A DNA stretch of 64,000 bases from Streptomyces sp. DH5 (GTDB lineage Bacteria > Actinomycetota > Actinomycetes > Streptomycetales > Streptomycetaceae): NCBI RefSeq assembly GCF_020873915.1, contig NZ_JAHWGP010000016.1:1-64000 (forward strand). Reading direction: 5' to 3'. A program made the position numbers and the translations under genes. Within the stretch, counting starts at the first letter, position 1. Every line of letters starts with the position of its first letter. The notes under the pieces are model-generated. The model was not told where the DNA came from. It worked only from the letters and a program-made list of their open reading frames with translations, and made no database searches. This document shows, one piece after another, positions 1 to 9,515 of this stretch.

Positions 1-176
1 GTTTCGGACTGTTCGCAACCAGCGGTCTTTCCGACCGTTCCTGACCGCGCACCGCACGCTGTTCACACCCCCGGCGGCCTACTTTCGGTAACTCCTTGCT
101 CATGGGCGGGGTCTGTCTGTCACCCTGTCGGCAGCGATCGAGGTTGTATTCGTACGAACTGCCCGGGGAGCTGCCC

Positions 177-2207
177 ATGCGGGCCATTCCGACCCAGCGG
201 GAGACCGCCTCGCGCGCCTCCGACCCGCGGGGGTGCGCGCGGGTGGAGGCGACCCTGTCCGGGAGCCCCCTCGCGCCCGGTTCCGCGCGGGCGCTGCTGC
301 GCAAGACGTGCACCGAGTGGGCCGAACTCGCCCTGCCCGGCGCGGAGCACCTCACCGGCCGCGTCGGTGACGACGCCATGCTCGTCGCCAGCGAACTGGT
401 CACCAACGCCGTCGTGCACGCCGGCACCGAGGTGCGGCTGACGTACCGGCTGGAGCCGGAGACCGGCGCCCTGGTCATCGAGGTCGCCGACCACCACCCC
501 TCCCGCGCCCCGCGTGACGGCGAGCCGGAACCGCCGTCGGCACGGGACGCCCCCGAGTACGGGCGCGGCCTGCGCCTGGTCGCCGCGCTCTGCGAGTCCT
601 GGGGGATCACCTACCGCCCGGGCTCGAAGACGGTGTGGGCGCGGCTGCCCGCCGACCCGGAGCACGCCGCCGGCGAGCGGACCGACCCGTACGCCGGCGA
701 GCCCCCGTACCCGGGGGAGTACGCGCACGTGCACGACCTCAGGGTCGCGGAGACCCTCGCCCCCGACGCCCTGGACCCGCTCGCGGCCCGGCCCGCCCCC
801 GGCCACCGGGAGGGGCCGGGCGGCCGTGACACCTGGCTGGCGGGTTCGTACGGCGACGACTGGCTCGCCCGCCGCGACGGACGCGACGGCACCTGGCTGG
901 GGCGCGGCGCCCTGTCCTTCCTCGCCGAGGCCTCCGACCTGCTCGCCGGCCAGCTGGACGAGGACCTGGTCGCCTCCCTCACCGGCCAGCTGATCGTGCC
1001 GCGGCTGGCCGACTGGTGCGCGGTGTGGCTGGAGGACGAGGCCACCGGGCACGGCGGCTGGAGCGACGGCGCCCGCGCGGCCGGCGGCCCCCGCCTCGCC
1101 CGCGTCTGGCACGCCAGCGAGAACCGCATCGAGGCCCTCAGCCACGCCCTGGAACAACATCCGCCCGATCCGGGCGACCCGTTGCGCCCCGGGCCCGTGC
1201 GCTACCCGTGGCCGGACGGGGCCGCCCCGGACGACGCTCCGGGCAGCGGAGCCGCACTCGCCTACCGGCTCGTCGCCGGCGGCCGGCCACTCGGCACCCT
1301 GGTGATCGGACGGGGCGAAATCGACCGGTTCCCCGACGAGGTCACCGGGCTGGTCGAGGACCTCGGGCGACGGGTCGCGCTCGCCATCGGGGCCGCCCGG
1401 CAGTACTCCCGCCAGGCCACCATCAGCGCCGTGCTCCAGCGCGGACTGCTGCCCGGCGCCGTCGCCGAGATCCCCGGCGTCCGCAGCGCCCTCGTCCACG
1501 AACCCTGCGACAAGGGCGGACCGAGCGGCGACTTCTACGACCTGTTCCCGGCCGGCCGGGGCCGCTGGTGCTTCGCCGTCGGCGACGTCCAGGGCAAGGG
1601 CCCCGAGGCCGCCGTCGTCATCGGGCTCGCCCGGCCCTGGCTGCGGCTGCTGGCCCGCGAGGGCTACCGCGTCGCCGACGTCCTGGACCGCCTCAACCAG
1701 CTCCTCCTCGACGACGCGACCGAGGCCGCCGACGCCGCCGCCCGCGCGCTGGTGGCCGCCGGAGCCCGCCCGGCCGCGCCCGGCGACGGCCCCCAGACCC
1801 GTTTCCTCTCCCTCCTCTACGGCGAACTCGTCCCCTTCGCGGGCGGCGTCCGCTGCACCCTCGCCTCCGCCGGGCACCCCCTGCCCCTGCTGCTCGACCC
1901 CGAGGGATCGGTCCGTACCGTGGCCCAGCCGCAGACCCTCCTCGGAGTCGTCGAGGACGCCACGTACACCAGCGAGACCTTCGACATGTACTCCGGCGAC
2001 ACCCTCCTCTGCGTCACCGACGGAGTCACCGAGCGGCGCTCCGGCCCCCACCAGTTCGACGACGGGGACGGACTCGCCACGGCCCTCGCCGGGTGCGCGG
2101 GGATGGACGCCGGGCCGATAGCGGAACGGATCACCCGGCTCGTGCACGAGTTCGGGGTCCGGCCGCCCGCCGACGATCTCGCCCTCCTGGTGCTGCAGGC
2201 CGAGTGA
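177..2207 (+). CDS. SpoIIE-family protein phosphatase with N-terminal anti-sigma-type ATPase domain
   Basis: A 676-aa cytoplasmic signalling protein. The N-terminal part looks like an RsbW/HATPase_c_2 kinase domain, with an N-box (SELVTNAVVH, about residue 72), a G1-like VADHHP and a G2-like GRGLRL segment. The middle (about 245-400) is GAF-like. The C-terminal part (about 430-676) is a SpoIIE/PP2C phosphatase with metal-binding motifs SGDFYD (about 451), GDVQGKG (about 469), DGVTERR (about 615) and DDLALLVL. Proteins of this kind dephosphorylate anti-anti-sigma factors in partner-switching cascades; the target here is unknown. I chose ATG 177 because GGGGAG lies 6 nt upstream; an in-frame TTG at 96 has no such site. 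The combination of domains is common in Streptomyces. No sigma factor or antagonist gene lies nearby. Confidence 0.9.
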   Translation: MRAIPTQRETASRASDPRGCARVEATLSGSPLAPGSARALLRKTCTEWAELALPGAEHLTGRVGDDAMLVASELVTNAVVHAGTEVRLTYRLEPETGALVIEVADHHPSRAPRDGEPEPPSARDAPEYGRGLRLVAALCESWGITYRPGSKTVWARLPADPEHAAGERTDPYAGEPPYPGEYAHVHDLRVAETLAPDALDPLAARPAPGHREGPGGRDTWLAGSYGDDWLARRDGRDGTWLGRGALSFLAEASDLLAGQLDEDLVASLTGQLIVPRLADWCAVWLEDEATGHGGWSDGARAAGGPRLARVWHASENRIEALSHALEQHPPDPGDPLRPGPVRYPWPDGAAPDDAPGSGAALAYRLVAGGRPLGTLVIGRGEIDRFPDEVTGLVEDLGRRVALAIGAARQYSRQATISAVLQRGLLPGAVAEIPGVRSALVHEPCDKGGPSGDFYDLFPAGRGRWCFAVGDVQGKGPEAAVVIGLARPWLRLLAREGYRVADVLDRLNQLLLDDATEAADAAARALVAAGARPAAPGDGPQTRFLSLLYGELVPFAGGVRCTLASAGHPLPLLLDPEGSVRTVAQPQTLLGVVEDATYTSETFDMYSGDTLLCVTDGVTERRSGPHQFDDGDGLATALAGCAGMDAGPIAERITRLVHEFGVRPPADDLALLVLQAE

Positions 2208-2221
2208 GGCGGCGGGTGCGG

Positions 2222-2227
2222 GACAAT
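2222..2227 (+). promoter_or_regulatory. Probable -10 element for leaderless hemW mRNA
   Basis: GACAAT inside GGGACAATGG lies 7 nt before ATG 2235. The same box occurs before era, recO and dusB at nearly the same distance. That spacing would put transcription start at the start codon. Inferred from sequence only. Confidence 0.45.
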
Positions 2228-2234
2228 GGAGCAC

Positions 2235-3467
2235 ATGCCTTCCGCACTTCCCGACGGCGAGCCCGTCCCCGCCGACGGCGCGCTGCCCGCGTCCGCGCTC
2301 GCCGGGGCCGCAGACCGCCCCCTCGGCTTCTACCTGCACGTCCCGTACTGCGCGACCCGCTGCGGCTACTGCGACTTCAACACCTACACCGCGACCGAGC
2401 TGCGCGGCAGCGGTGGAGTGCTGGCCTCCCGCGACAACTACGCCGACACGCTGATCGACGAGGTCCGCCTGGCGCGGAAGGTGCTGGGGGACGACCCGCG
2501 CGAGGTCCGCACGGTGTTCGTCGGGGGCGGTACGCCGACGCTGCTGGCCGCCGGCGACCTCGTACGCATGCTGGGGGCGGTCCGGGAGGAGTTCGGGCTG
2601 GCGGCGGACGCCGAGGTGACCACGGAGGCGAACCCGGAGTCGGTCGACCCCGCGTACCTCGCGGCGCTGCGGGAGGGCGGCTTCAACCGGATCTCCTTCG
2701 GCATGCAGAGCGCCCGGCAGCACGTGCTGAGGGTCCTCGACCGCACGCACACCCCCGGCCGCCCCGAGCGTTGCGTCGCGGAGGCCCGCGCGGCCGGGTT
2801 CGGGCACGTCAACCTCGACCTGATCTACGGCACGCCGGGGGAGTCCGACGACGACTGGCGGGCGTCCCTGGACGCGGCGATCGGCGCCGGCCCCGACCAC
2901 GTCTCGGCGTACGCGCTGATCGTCGAGGAGGGCACGCAGCTCGCCCGCCGCATCCGGCGCGGCGAGGTGCCGATGACCGACGACGACGTCCACGCGGACC
3001 GGTACCTGATCGCCGAGGAGATGCTGTCGGGGGCGGGCTTCGACTGGTACGAGGTGTCCAACTGGGCGACCTCCGGGGCGGGGCGCTGCCTGCACAACGA
3101 GCTGTACTGGCGCGGGGCCGACTGGTGGGGCGCGGGGCCCGGTGCCCACTCGCACGTGGGCGGGGTGCGGTGGTGGAACGTGAAACACCCGGGTGCGTAC
3201 GCGGCGGCGCTGGCGGAGGGACGGTCGCCGGGGGCGGGGCGTGAGGTCCTGTCGGACGAGGACCGGCGGGTGGAGCGGATCCTGCTGGAGCTGCGGCTGG
3301 AGGAGGGGGTTCCGCTCTCCCTCCTCCGTGCGGAGGGGCTTGCGGCCGCGGGCCGGGCCCTGACGGACGGGCTCCTTCAACGGGGCCCCTACGAGGAGGG
3401 CCGCGCGGCCCTCACCCTGCGCGGGAGGCTGCTCGCGGACGCGGTGGTGCGGGACCTGGTCGACTGA
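2235..3467 (+). CDS. hemW: Radical SAM protein HemW (coproporphyrinogen III oxidase-like heme chaperone)
   Basis: A 410-aa radical SAM enzyme. The CxxxCxxC cluster motif is seen as CATRCGYC (about residues 39-46), followed by the GGGTPT and NPES motifs of the HemN/HemW family. The CxxxCxxC motif lacks the extra cysteine of true HemN (CxxxCxxCxC: the residue after CGYC is D, then F), so HemW, the heme-trafficking protein, is more likely than an oxygen-independent coproporphyrinogen oxidase. The start is placed at ATG 2235 because a GACAAT -10 box sits 7 nt upstream; ATG 2226 in the same frame would overlap that box. It converges on the DUF3097 gene across a large inverted repeat. Confidence 0.92.
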   Translation: MPSALPDGEPVPADGALPASALAGAADRPLGFYLHVPYCATRCGYCDFNTYTATELRGSGGVLASRDNYADTLIDEVRLARKVLGDDPREVRTVFVGGGTPTLLAAGDLVRMLGAVREEFGLAADAEVTTEANPESVDPAYLAALREGGFNRISFGMQSARQHVLRVLDRTHTPGRPERCVAEARAAGFGHVNLDLIYGTPGESDDDWRASLDAAIGAGPDHVSAYALIVEEGTQLARRIRRGEVPMTDDDVHADRYLIAEEMLSGAGFDWYEVSNWATSGAGRCLHNELYWRGADWWGAGPGAHSHVGGVRWWNVKHPGAYAAALAEGRSPGAGREVLSDEDRRVERILLELRLEEGVPLSLLRAEGLAAAGRALTDGLLQRGPYEEGRAALTLRGRLLADAVVRDLVD

Positions 3468-3474
3468 CCTGCTC

Positions 3475-3652
3475 CCGCCCCCGCCGCCCCTTCCCGTCCC
3501 GTCCCCGGGGCTGCGCCCCGGATCCCTCTTCGGCCCTGAACGGGCCTCGTCCTCAAACGCCGGACGGGCTGACCTCCAGCCCCTCCGGCGTTTGAGGAGC
3601 GGGGTCTGGGGCGGAGCCCCAGGTTCGGGACGGGAAGGGGCGGCGGGGGCGG
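3475..3652. repeat. Nested inverted repeat between convergent genes (bidirectional terminator / intergenic repeat)
   Basis: The outer arms are a perfect 27-bp inverted repeat (3475-3501 and 3626-3652). Inside is a second hairpin with 20-bp arms and one mismatch (3551-3570 and 3578-3597, core TCAAACGCCGGA) and a 7-nt loop. It fills the space between hemW and the DUF3097 gene and ends 14 bp from the latter's stop, so a two-way terminator role fits. Its left arm and core recur, with the right arm missing, at about 9516-9616. Confidence 0.85.
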
Positions 3653-3665
3653 AGAACCGTGCTCG

Positions 3666-4475
3666 TCAGGACGGTGGGGCCGTCACGAAGTCGATCAGTT
3701 CCTCGACGCGGCCGAGCAGCTGCGGCTCCAGGTCCTTGTAGGAGTGCACGGAGTCGAGGATCCGCCGCCACGCCTCCCCGGTGTTCGCCACCCGCCACCC
3801 CAGCGCCGCGCACACCCCCGTCTTCCAGTCCTGCCCTCGCGGCACCCGCGGCCACGCCTCGATACCGACCGACGACGGCTTCACGGCCTCCCAGACGTCG
3901 ATGTACGGGTGGCCCACCACCAGCGCGTGCTCACTCGTCACCGCCTCCGCGATGCGCCACTCCTTCGACCCCGGGACCAGGTGGTCGACCAGGACCCCGA
4001 GGCGCGCGTCGGGCCCCGGCGCGAAGCCCTCCACGATCGACGGCAGGTCGTCGACCCCCTCCAGGTACTCGACGACCACCCCTTCGATGCGCAGGTCGTC
4101 GCCCCACACCTTCTCCACCAGTTCCGCGTCGTGCCGCCCCTCGACGTAGATGCGCCCCGCGCGGGCCACCCGCGCCCGGGCGCCGGGGACGGCCACCGAA
4201 CCGGATGCCGTACGGGCGGGCCGCCGGGGGCCGGCGGCCGGCCGTACCAGCGTCACCACCCGCCCCTCCAGCAGGAACCCGCGCGGCTCCAGCGGGAACA
4301 CCCGGTGCTTGCCGAAGCGGTCCTCCAGCGTCACCGTGCCCGCCTCGCAGCCGATCACCGCACCGCAGAAACCGGTGCCGGGCTCCTCCACCACCAGGCC
4401 GGGCTCGGCCGCGACCTCGGGCACGGGCTGCGGCTTCTTCCACGGAGGGGTCAGATCGGCGGAGTACTGGCGCAT
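3666..4475 (-). CDS. DUF3097 family protein
   Basis: A 269-aa protein I recognise as the actinobacterial DUF3097 family. No function is known to me. The N-terminal half (about 20-90) looks like a small beta-rich domain. The C-terminal half includes a stretch reading YVEGRHDAELVEKVWGDDLR (about 105-124), reminiscent of a TOPRIM-like EGxxD core, then a conserved VDHLVPGSKE segment. No signal peptide or membrane helix is visible. The start is set at ATG 4475; upstream in-frame codons are poorly supported. It lies 34 bp downstream of the metallo-beta-lactamase gene on the same strand, so the two may be cotranscribed. Confidence 0.85.
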   Translation of the reverse strand: MRQYSADLTPPWKKPQPVPEVAAEPGLVVEEPGTGFCGAVIGCEAGTVTLEDRFGKHRVFPLEPRGFLLEGRVVTLVRPAAGPRRPARTASGSVAVPGARARVARAGRIYVEGRHDAELVEKVWGDDLRIEGVVVEYLEGVDDLPSIVEGFAPGPDARLGVLVDHLVPGSKEWRIAEAVTSEHALVVGHPYIDVWEAVKPSSVGIEAWPRVPRGQDWKTGVCAALGWRVANTGEAWRRILDSVHSYKDLEPQLLGRVEELIDFVTAPPS

Positions 4476-4509
4476 TCTGATGACGATACGAGGACCGCGC
4501 ACCCGATGA

Positions 4510-5244
4510 TCAGTCCGACACGCCGAAACGGGCCGCCAGGGTGTCGCGCTGTGCCCGCACGAACGCCGCGTCCACGACCGCGCCGTGCCCGGGGACGTAC
4601 AGCGCGTCCTCGCTGCCCAGCGCCAGCAGCCGGTCCAGCGCGGCCGGCCACCGGGACGGTACGGCGTCGGGGCCTGCCTGCGGCTCGCCCGACTCCTCGA
4701 CCAGGTCGCCGCAGAACACCACCTCCGGTTCACCGGGGACCAGCACCGCGAGGTCGTGGGCGGTGTGCCCGGGCCCCACGTTCGCCAGCAGCACCTGCCG
4801 GCCGCCGCCCAGGCCCAGGTCGAGCGTCCACTCCCCGGACACCGCGTGCCGCGGCGGGACCAGCGTGTCCGCCGCCTCCGCCGCCGCCCGCGCGTCCAGC
4901 CCCCACCGCACCGCGTCCGCGCGCAGCTCCTCACGCCCGCGCGCCGTCAGCACGGTCTCCATGCCCACCGCCCCGAACACCTCCGCCCCCGCGAACACGG
5001 CCGTCCCGAGGACGTGGTCGAAGTGCGGATGGGTGAGCGCGAGATGCGTCACACGGCGGCCGGTGAGGGCCTGCGCCCCGGTCCGCAACCGTGCGCCCTC
5101 GGCCAGGTGCGAGCCCGCGTCGACGAGCAGCACGCCGTCCGCCCCCACCACGAGCCCCGCCGTGCAGTCCCACACCGGCAGCCGGCACCGGCCCACCCCG
5201 GGGGCCAGTTGCTCCCATCCCGACTCTTCCCAAGTCACGGTCAT
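4510..5244 (-). CDS. MBL-fold metallohydrolase
   Basis: A 244-aa metallo-beta-lactamase-fold hydrolase. The metal-binding motif appears as THPHFDHV (HxHxDH, about residues 69-75), preceded by a VLLVDAGSH strand. A C-terminal PGHGAVVD segment supplies the last metal-binding histidine. It lacks a signal peptide, so it should be cytoplasmic; the substrate cannot be read from the sequence. The gene is divergent from hrcA, with about 160 bp between the two starts, and precedes the DUF3097 gene. Confidence 0.88.
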   Translation of the reverse strand: MTVTWEESGWEQLAPGVGRCRLPVWDCTAGLVVGADGVLLVDAGSHLAEGARLRTGAQALTGRRVTHLALTHPHFDHVLGTAVFAGAEVFGAVGMETVLTARGREELRADAVRWGLDARAAAEAADTLVPPRHAVSGEWTLDLGLGGGRQVLLANVGPGHTAHDLAVLVPGEPEVVFCGDLVEESGEPQAGPDAVPSRWPAALDRLLALGSEDALYVPGHGAVVDAAFVRAQRDTLAARFGVSD

Positions 5245-5297
5245 GACGGGACGCTATCGGGGACGACGCCGCCCGGCGCGACGGCGCGGGACCGGCC

Positions 5298-5328
5298 TTG
5301 CCCGGGGTGTACCCCCCGGCCGTACACT
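5298..5328 (+). promoter_or_regulatory. Candidate promoter of hrcA-dnaJ
   Basis: A -35-like TTGCCC (5298-5303) and a -10-like TACACT (5323-5328) are separated by 19 bp, directly upstream of the CIRCE operator. The spacing is a little long, so the -35 assignment is weak; the -10 is convincing. Confidence 0.4.
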
Positions 5329-5341
5329 GGGCCGGGGAAGT

Positions 5342-5368
5342 CTGGCACTCGCGTGCGAAGAGTGCCAG
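5342..5368. promoter_or_regulatory. CIRCE operator (HrcA binding site)
   Basis: A perfect inverted repeat, CTGGCACTC - 9 nt - GAGTGCCAG, with the exact 9-nt spacing of the CIRCE element (consensus TTAGCACTC-N9-GAGTGCTAA). It lies 36 bp before the hrcA start and just after the candidate -10, so bound HrcA would block its own operon. Confidence 0.95.
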
Positions 5369-5404
5369 AGCCGTTACCGGGCGGAAGGCTACTGGAGGTG
5401 CGCG

Positions 5405-6421
5405 ATGCTCAGTGAACGCAGACTCCAGGTGCTGCGCGCCATCGTCCAGGACTACGTGGGCACCGAGGAGCCCGTCGGCTCCAAGGCGCTCACCGAGCGG
5501 CACAACCTCGGCGTCTCCCCGGCCACCGTGCGCAACGACATGGCGGCCCTGGAGGACGAGGGCTTCATCGCCCAGCCGCACACCAGCGCCGGGCGCATCC
5601 CCACCGACAAGGGCTACCGGCTGTTCGTCGACAAGCTCGCCGGGGTGAAGCCGATGACCGCGCCCGAGCGGCGCGCCATCCAGAACTTCCTCGAGGGCGC
5701 CGTCGACCTCGACGACGTGGTGGCCAGGACCGTACGGCTGCTCGCGCAGCTCACCCGGCAGGTCGCCGTCGTGCAGTACCCGTCGCTGACCCGCTCGACG
5801 GTGCGGCACGTGGAACTGCTGTCGCTGGCGCCCGCGCGGCTCATGCTGGTGCTGATCACGGACACCGGCCGGGTCGAGCAGCGCATGGTCGACTGCCCGG
5901 CGCCGTTCGGTGAGACGTCCCTCGCGGACCTGCGGGCGCGGCTCAACAGCCGGGTCGCGGGCCGCAGGTTCTCCGACGTGCCGAGTCTGGTGGAGGACCT
6001 GCCCGAGGCCTTCGAGGCCGAGGACCGCGGTACGGTCTCGACGGTGCTCTCCACCCTCCTGGAGACGCTCGTCGAGGAGAACGAGGAGCGGCTGATGATC
6101 GGCGGCACCGCCAATCTCACCCGCTTCGGACATGACTTCCCCCTGGTGATCCGGCCCGTCCTGGAGGCGCTCGAGGAGCAGGTCGTGCTCCTCAAGCTGC
6201 TCGGCGAGGCGAAGGATCCGGGAGTGACCGTCCGTATCGGTCACGAGAACGCCCACGAAGGACTCAACTCCACGTCCGTCGTGTCGGTCGGCTACGGTTC
6301 GGGCGGCGAGACTGTCGCCAAGCTCGGTGTGGTCGGCCCGACCCGCATGGATTACCCCGGAACGATGGGAGCGGTACGCGCAGTGGCACGGTACGTCGGA
6401 CAGATCCTGGCGGAGTCGTAG
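5405..6421 (+). CDS. hrcA: Heat-inducible transcription repressor HrcA
   Basis: A 338-aa repressor of heat-shock genes that binds CIRCE. The N-terminal winged helix is clear ([20 protein letters not shown], about residues 35-54), followed by the HrcA C-terminal domain ending in a [10 protein letters not shown] segment. Start ATG 5405 has GGAGG 5 nt upstream, and upstream in-frame extension is unsupported. A perfect CIRCE lies in its leader, indicating autoregulation. The stop overlaps the GTG start of dnaJ (TAGTG), so the two are one operon and probably translationally coupled. Confidence 0.97.
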   Translation: MLSERRLQVLRAIVQDYVGTEEPVGSKALTERHNLGVSPATVRNDMAALEDEGFIAQPHTSAGRIPTDKGYRLFVDKLAGVKPMTAPERRAIQNFLEGAVDLDDVVARTVRLLAQLTRQVAVVQYPSLTRSTVRHVELLSLAPARLMLVLITDTGRVEQRMVDCPAPFGETSLADLRARLNSRVAGRRFSDVPSLVEDLPEAFEAEDRGTVSTVLSTLLETLVEENEERLMIGGTANLTRFGHDFPLVIRPVLEALEEQVVLLKLLGEAKDPGVTVRIGHENAHEGLNSTSVVSVGYGSGGETVAKLGVVGPTRMDYPGTMGAVRAVARYVGQILAES

Positions 6422-7557
6422 TGGCCACGGACTACTACGCCGTACTCGGCGTGCGCCGCGACGCGTCGCAGGAGGAGATCAAGAAGGCCTTCCGGCGGCT
6501 CGCCCGCGAGCTGCATCCGGACGTCAATCCCGATCCGAAGACCCAGGAGCGGTTCAAGGAGATCAACGCCGCCTACGAGGTGCTGTCGGACCCGCAGAAG
6601 AAGCAGGTCTACGACCTCGGCGGCGACCCGCTCTCGGGGGCCGGCGGTGGCGGCGCGGGCGGCTTCGGGGCCGGCGGCTTCGGCAACTTCTCCGACATCA
6701 TGGACGCGTTCTTCGGCACGGCCTCGCAGCGCGGACCGCGCTCGCGCACCCGCCGGGGCCAGGACGCGATGATCCGCATCGAGGTCGAGCTCGACGAGGC
6801 CGCGTTCGGCACGACCAAGGACATCCAGGTCGACACGGCGATCGTCTGCACCACCTGCAGCGGTGAGGGCGCGGCCCCGGGCACCACCGCGCAGACCTGT
6901 GACATGTGCCGCGGCCGCGGTGAGGTCTCGCAGGTCACCCGGTCCTTCCTGGGCCAGGTCATGACGTCCCGCCCCTGCCCGCAGTGCCAGGGCTTCGGCA
7001 CCGTGGTCCCGACCCCGTGCCCGGAGTGCGCGGGCGACGGCCGGGTCCGCTCCCGGCGCACCCTCACCGTCAAGATCCCGGCCGGTGTCGACAACGGCAC
7101 CCGGATCCAGCTCGCGGGCGAGGGCGAGGTCGGCCCCGGCGGCGGTCCCGCCGGTGACCTCTACGTCGAGATCAACGAGCTCCCGCACGCGCAGTTCCAG
7201 CGGCGCGGCGACGACCTGCACTGCACGGTCACCCTCCCGATGACCGCGGCGGCCCTCGGCACCAAGGTGCCGCTGGAGACGCTGGACGGCATGGAGGAGG
7301 TCGACATCCGGCCCGGCACCCAGTCCGGGCAGTCGATCCCGCTCCACGGCAGGGGCGTCACCCACCTGCGGGGCGGCGGGCGGGGCGACCTCATCGTCCA
7401 CGTCGAGGTCCAGACCCCGACCAAGCTCGACCCCGAGCAGGAGCGTCTGCTGCGGGAGCTGTCCAAACTCCGCGGCGAGGAGCGGCCCCAGGGCCAGTTC
7501 CAGCCGGGGCAGCAGGGGCTGTTCTCGCGGCTCAAGGACGCGTTCAACGGGCGCTGA
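6421..7557 (+). CDS. dnaJ: Chaperone protein DnaJ
   Basis: A 378-aa type I DnaJ cochaperone that stimulates DnaK. It has an N-terminal J domain with the HPD triad (ELHPDVNPD, about residue 35), a short glycine-rich linker (about 70-95), four CxxCxGxG-type zinc repeats (about 140-210) and a C-terminal substrate-binding domain. The start is GTG 6421, overlapping the hrcA stop by one base. Its link to hrcA and CIRCE marks it as the HrcA-controlled dnaJ copy; Streptomyces usually has another dnaJ in the dnaK operon, not in this window. Confidence 0.96.
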   Translation: MATDYYAVLGVRRDASQEEIKKAFRRLARELHPDVNPDPKTQERFKEINAAYEVLSDPQKKQVYDLGGDPLSGAGGGGAGGFGAGGFGNFSDIMDAFFGTASQRGPRSRTRRGQDAMIRIEVELDEAAFGTTKDIQVDTAIVCTTCSGEGAAPGTTAQTCDMCRGRGEVSQVTRSFLGQVMTSRPCPQCQGFGTVVPTPCPECAGDGRVRSRRTLTVKIPAGVDNGTRIQLAGEGEVGPGGGPAGDLYVEINELPHAQFQRRGDDLHCTVTLPMTAAALGTKVPLETLDGMEEVDIRPGTQSGQSIPLHGRGVTHLRGGGRGDLIVHVEVQTPTKLDPEQERLLRELSKLRGEERPQGQFQPGQQGLFSRLKDAFNGR

Positions 7558-7569
7558 GGAGCGCCGTCC

Positions 7570-7607
7570 GCGGGAGCCGGCACCCCTACGGCGGGAGCCG
7601 GCACCCC
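7570..7607. repeat. 17-bp direct repeat
   Basis: GCGGGAGCCGGCACCCC occurs at 7570-7586 and 7591-7607 (21-bp period) between dnaJ and the next gene. The function is not apparent. Confidence 0.7.
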
Positions 7608-7688
7608 GCCCCGGCCCGGCGAAAAGTGGCTTGTGCCAAGGGAAGGGCGGATTCGGAGCCGGTCGGGGGGACGTGACACCATGCGGTC

Positions 7689-8762
7689 ATGTCCTCCGTA
7701 CCGACCGATCTCTTCCCGCACCCGATCGTGCAGGCGCCGATGGCGGGCGGTGTCGCCGTTCCCCCACTGGCCGCCGCCGTGTCCGAGGCGGGCGGGCTCG
7801 GTTTCCTGGCCGCCGGGTACAAGACCGCGGACGGGATGTACCAGGAGATCAAGCAACTGCGGGGACTGACGTCCAAGCCGTTCGGCGTGAACCTCTTCCT
7901 GCCCCAGCCGGAGACGCCCGACCCCGCCGCCGTCGGTGTCTACGCCCACCAGCTGGCCGGTGAGGCCTCCTGGTACGGGACGGAGCTCGGCGACCCGGAC
8001 AGCGGCCGCGACGACGGCTACGAAGCCAAGCTCGCCGTGCTGCTGGACAACCCGGTACCGGTCGTGTCGTTCCACTTCGGCGTGCCGAGCCGCGAGGTAC
8101 TGGATTCCCTGCGCCGGGCCGGCACCTTCACCCTGGTCACCGCCACGACGGCGGACGAGGCCAGGGCCGTGGAGCGGGCCGGCGCGGACGCGGTGATCGC
8201 CCAGGGCGTCGAGGCCGGCGGCCACCAGGGCACCCACCAGGACGATCCGGAGGCGGACGGCTCCGGAGTGGGACTGCTGGCCCTCGTCGCCCAGGTGCGC
8301 GAGACGGTCGGCATCCCCGTCATCGCCGCCGGCGGCATCATGCGCGGGGGGCAGATCGCCGCCGTCCTCGCGGCCGGCGCCGCCGCGGCCCAGCTCGGCA
8401 CGGCCTTCGTCGCCGCCCACGAGTCCGGTGCGCACGCCCTGCACAAGCAGGCCCTCACCAGCCCCCTGTACGTCCGCACCGAGCTGACCCGGGCCTTCTC
8501 GGGCCGACCGGCCCGCGCCCTGGTCAACCGCTTCCTGCGCGAGCACGGCCCGTACGCGCCCGCCGCCTACCCGGACGTGCACCATCTCACCGCGCCGCTG
8601 CGCAAGGCCGCCGCGAAGGCCGGTGACGCGCAGGGCATGGCGCTGTGGGCGGGGCAGGGCCACCGGATGGCCCGCGAGCTGCCCGCCGGGCAGCTGGTGG
8701 AGGTGCTGGCCGCCGAACTCGCCTCCGCCCGGACGGCGTTGTCGGCGGGAGGTGCCCGATGA
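7689..8762 (+). CDS. Nitronate monooxygenase family flavoprotein
   Basis: A 357-aa TIM-barrel FMN enzyme of the nitronate monooxygenase/2-nitropropane dioxygenase family, which oxidises toxic alkyl nitronates. Family features seen: an N-terminal PIVQAPMAGG, a central QGVEAGGHQGTH phosphate/FMN-binding region (about residues 173-184, with the catalytic-type histidine), and IPVIAAGGIMRGGQIAAVLAAGA (about 212-234). The length is normal. ATG 7689 has no Shine-Dalgarno sequence; a CACCAT box 6 nt upstream suggests a leaderless message. Its stop overlaps the rsmE start (ATGA). Confidence 0.9.
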   Translation: MSSVPTDLFPHPIVQAPMAGGVAVPPLAAAVSEAGGLGFLAAGYKTADGMYQEIKQLRGLTSKPFGVNLFLPQPETPDPAAVGVYAHQLAGEASWYGTELGDPDSGRDDGYEAKLAVLLDNPVPVVSFHFGVPSREVLDSLRRAGTFTLVTATTADEARAVERAGADAVIAQGVEAGGHQGTHQDDPEADGSGVGLLALVAQVRETVGIPVIAAGGIMRGGQIAAVLAAGAAAAQLGTAFVAAHESGAHALHKQALTSPLYVRTELTRAFSGRPARALVNRFLREHGPYAPAAYPDVHHLTAPLRKAAAKAGDAQGMALWAGQGHRMARELPAGQLVEVLAAELASARTALSAGGAR

Positions 8763-9502
8763 CCGCGCCGGTGTTCGTCGTCGACCGCTTCGACACGGAC
8801 CCGGGCGACCGCCGATACGTGCTCGACGGGCCCGAGGGGCGGCACGCCGTCTCCGTGAAGCGGCTGCGCTCCGGTGAGGGCGTCGTCCTCACCGACGGGG
8901 CCGGCCGCTGGGCCGAGGGCGAGGTGGAGGCCACCGAGGGCAAGGACCGGCTGATCGTGCGGCTCGGCCGGCTGGTGGAGGAGCCCGAGGAGTCCCCCCG
9001 GCTGACGGTGGTCCAGGCCCTGCCCAAGGGGGACCGCGGAGAGGTGGCCGTGGAGACGATGACCGAGGTCGGCGTCGACGCGATCGTGCCGTGGGCGGCT
9101 TCCCGGTGCATCACGCAGTGGAAGGGCGAGCGGGGCCTGAAGGCCCTCGGCAAGTGGCGGGCGACGGCCAGGGAGGCGGGGAAGCAGTCCCGCCGGGTGC
9201 GCTTCCCCGGCGTCGCGGACGCGGCGACGAGCAAGCAGGTTGCGTCACTTCTCGCCGAAGCGGAGTTCGCGGCCGTGCTGCACGAGAGCGGTACGGAGGT
9301 GCTCGCGACCGCCGAACTGCCCGCGTCCGGTGACATCGTGCTGGTCGTCGGGCCCGAAGGCGGGGTGTCGCCGGAGGAGTTGGCGCTCTTCGCGCGGGCC
9401 GGCGCGAAGCCCTACCGGCTGGGCCGCAGTGTCCTGCGCACCTCCACCGCCGGCACGGCCGCCGCGGCGCTGTTGCTCGGCCGCACGGGCCGCTGGTCCT
9501 GA
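8759..9502 (+). CDS. rsmE: 16S rRNA (uracil-1498-N3)-methyltransferase RsmE
   Basis: A 247-aa SPOUT-fold rRNA methyltransferase acting on U1498 of 16S rRNA in the 30S subunit. The N-terminal PUA-like part begins VFVVDRF. The SPOUT knot is seen as LVVGPEGGVSPEELALF (about residues 194-210) and LGRSVLRTSTAGTAA (about 220-234), which form the SAM site. The ATG at 8759 overlaps the upstream stop codon, indicating translational coupling. A truncated copy of the intergenic repeat follows immediately. Confidence 0.95.
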   Translation: MTAPVFVVDRFDTDPGDRRYVLDGPEGRHAVSVKRLRSGEGVVLTDGAGRWAEGEVEATEGKDRLIVRLGRLVEEPEESPRLTVVQALPKGDRGEVAVETMTEVGVDAIVPWAASRCITQWKGERGLKALGKWRATAREAGKQSRRVRFPGVADAATSKQVASLLAEAEFAAVLHESGTEVLATAELPASGDIVLVVGPEGGVSPEELALFARAGAKPYRLGRSVLRTSTAGTAAAALLLGRTGRWS

Positions 9503-9515
9503 CCGGGGGTTCCTC

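Noticed and set aside
120-3380. A 1086-codon open frame on the minus strand opposite the SpoIIE-type gene and hemW
   Set aside because: Composition is Arg/Gly/Pro-rich with no family features; it is a GC-rich antisense shadow of two well-supported genes.
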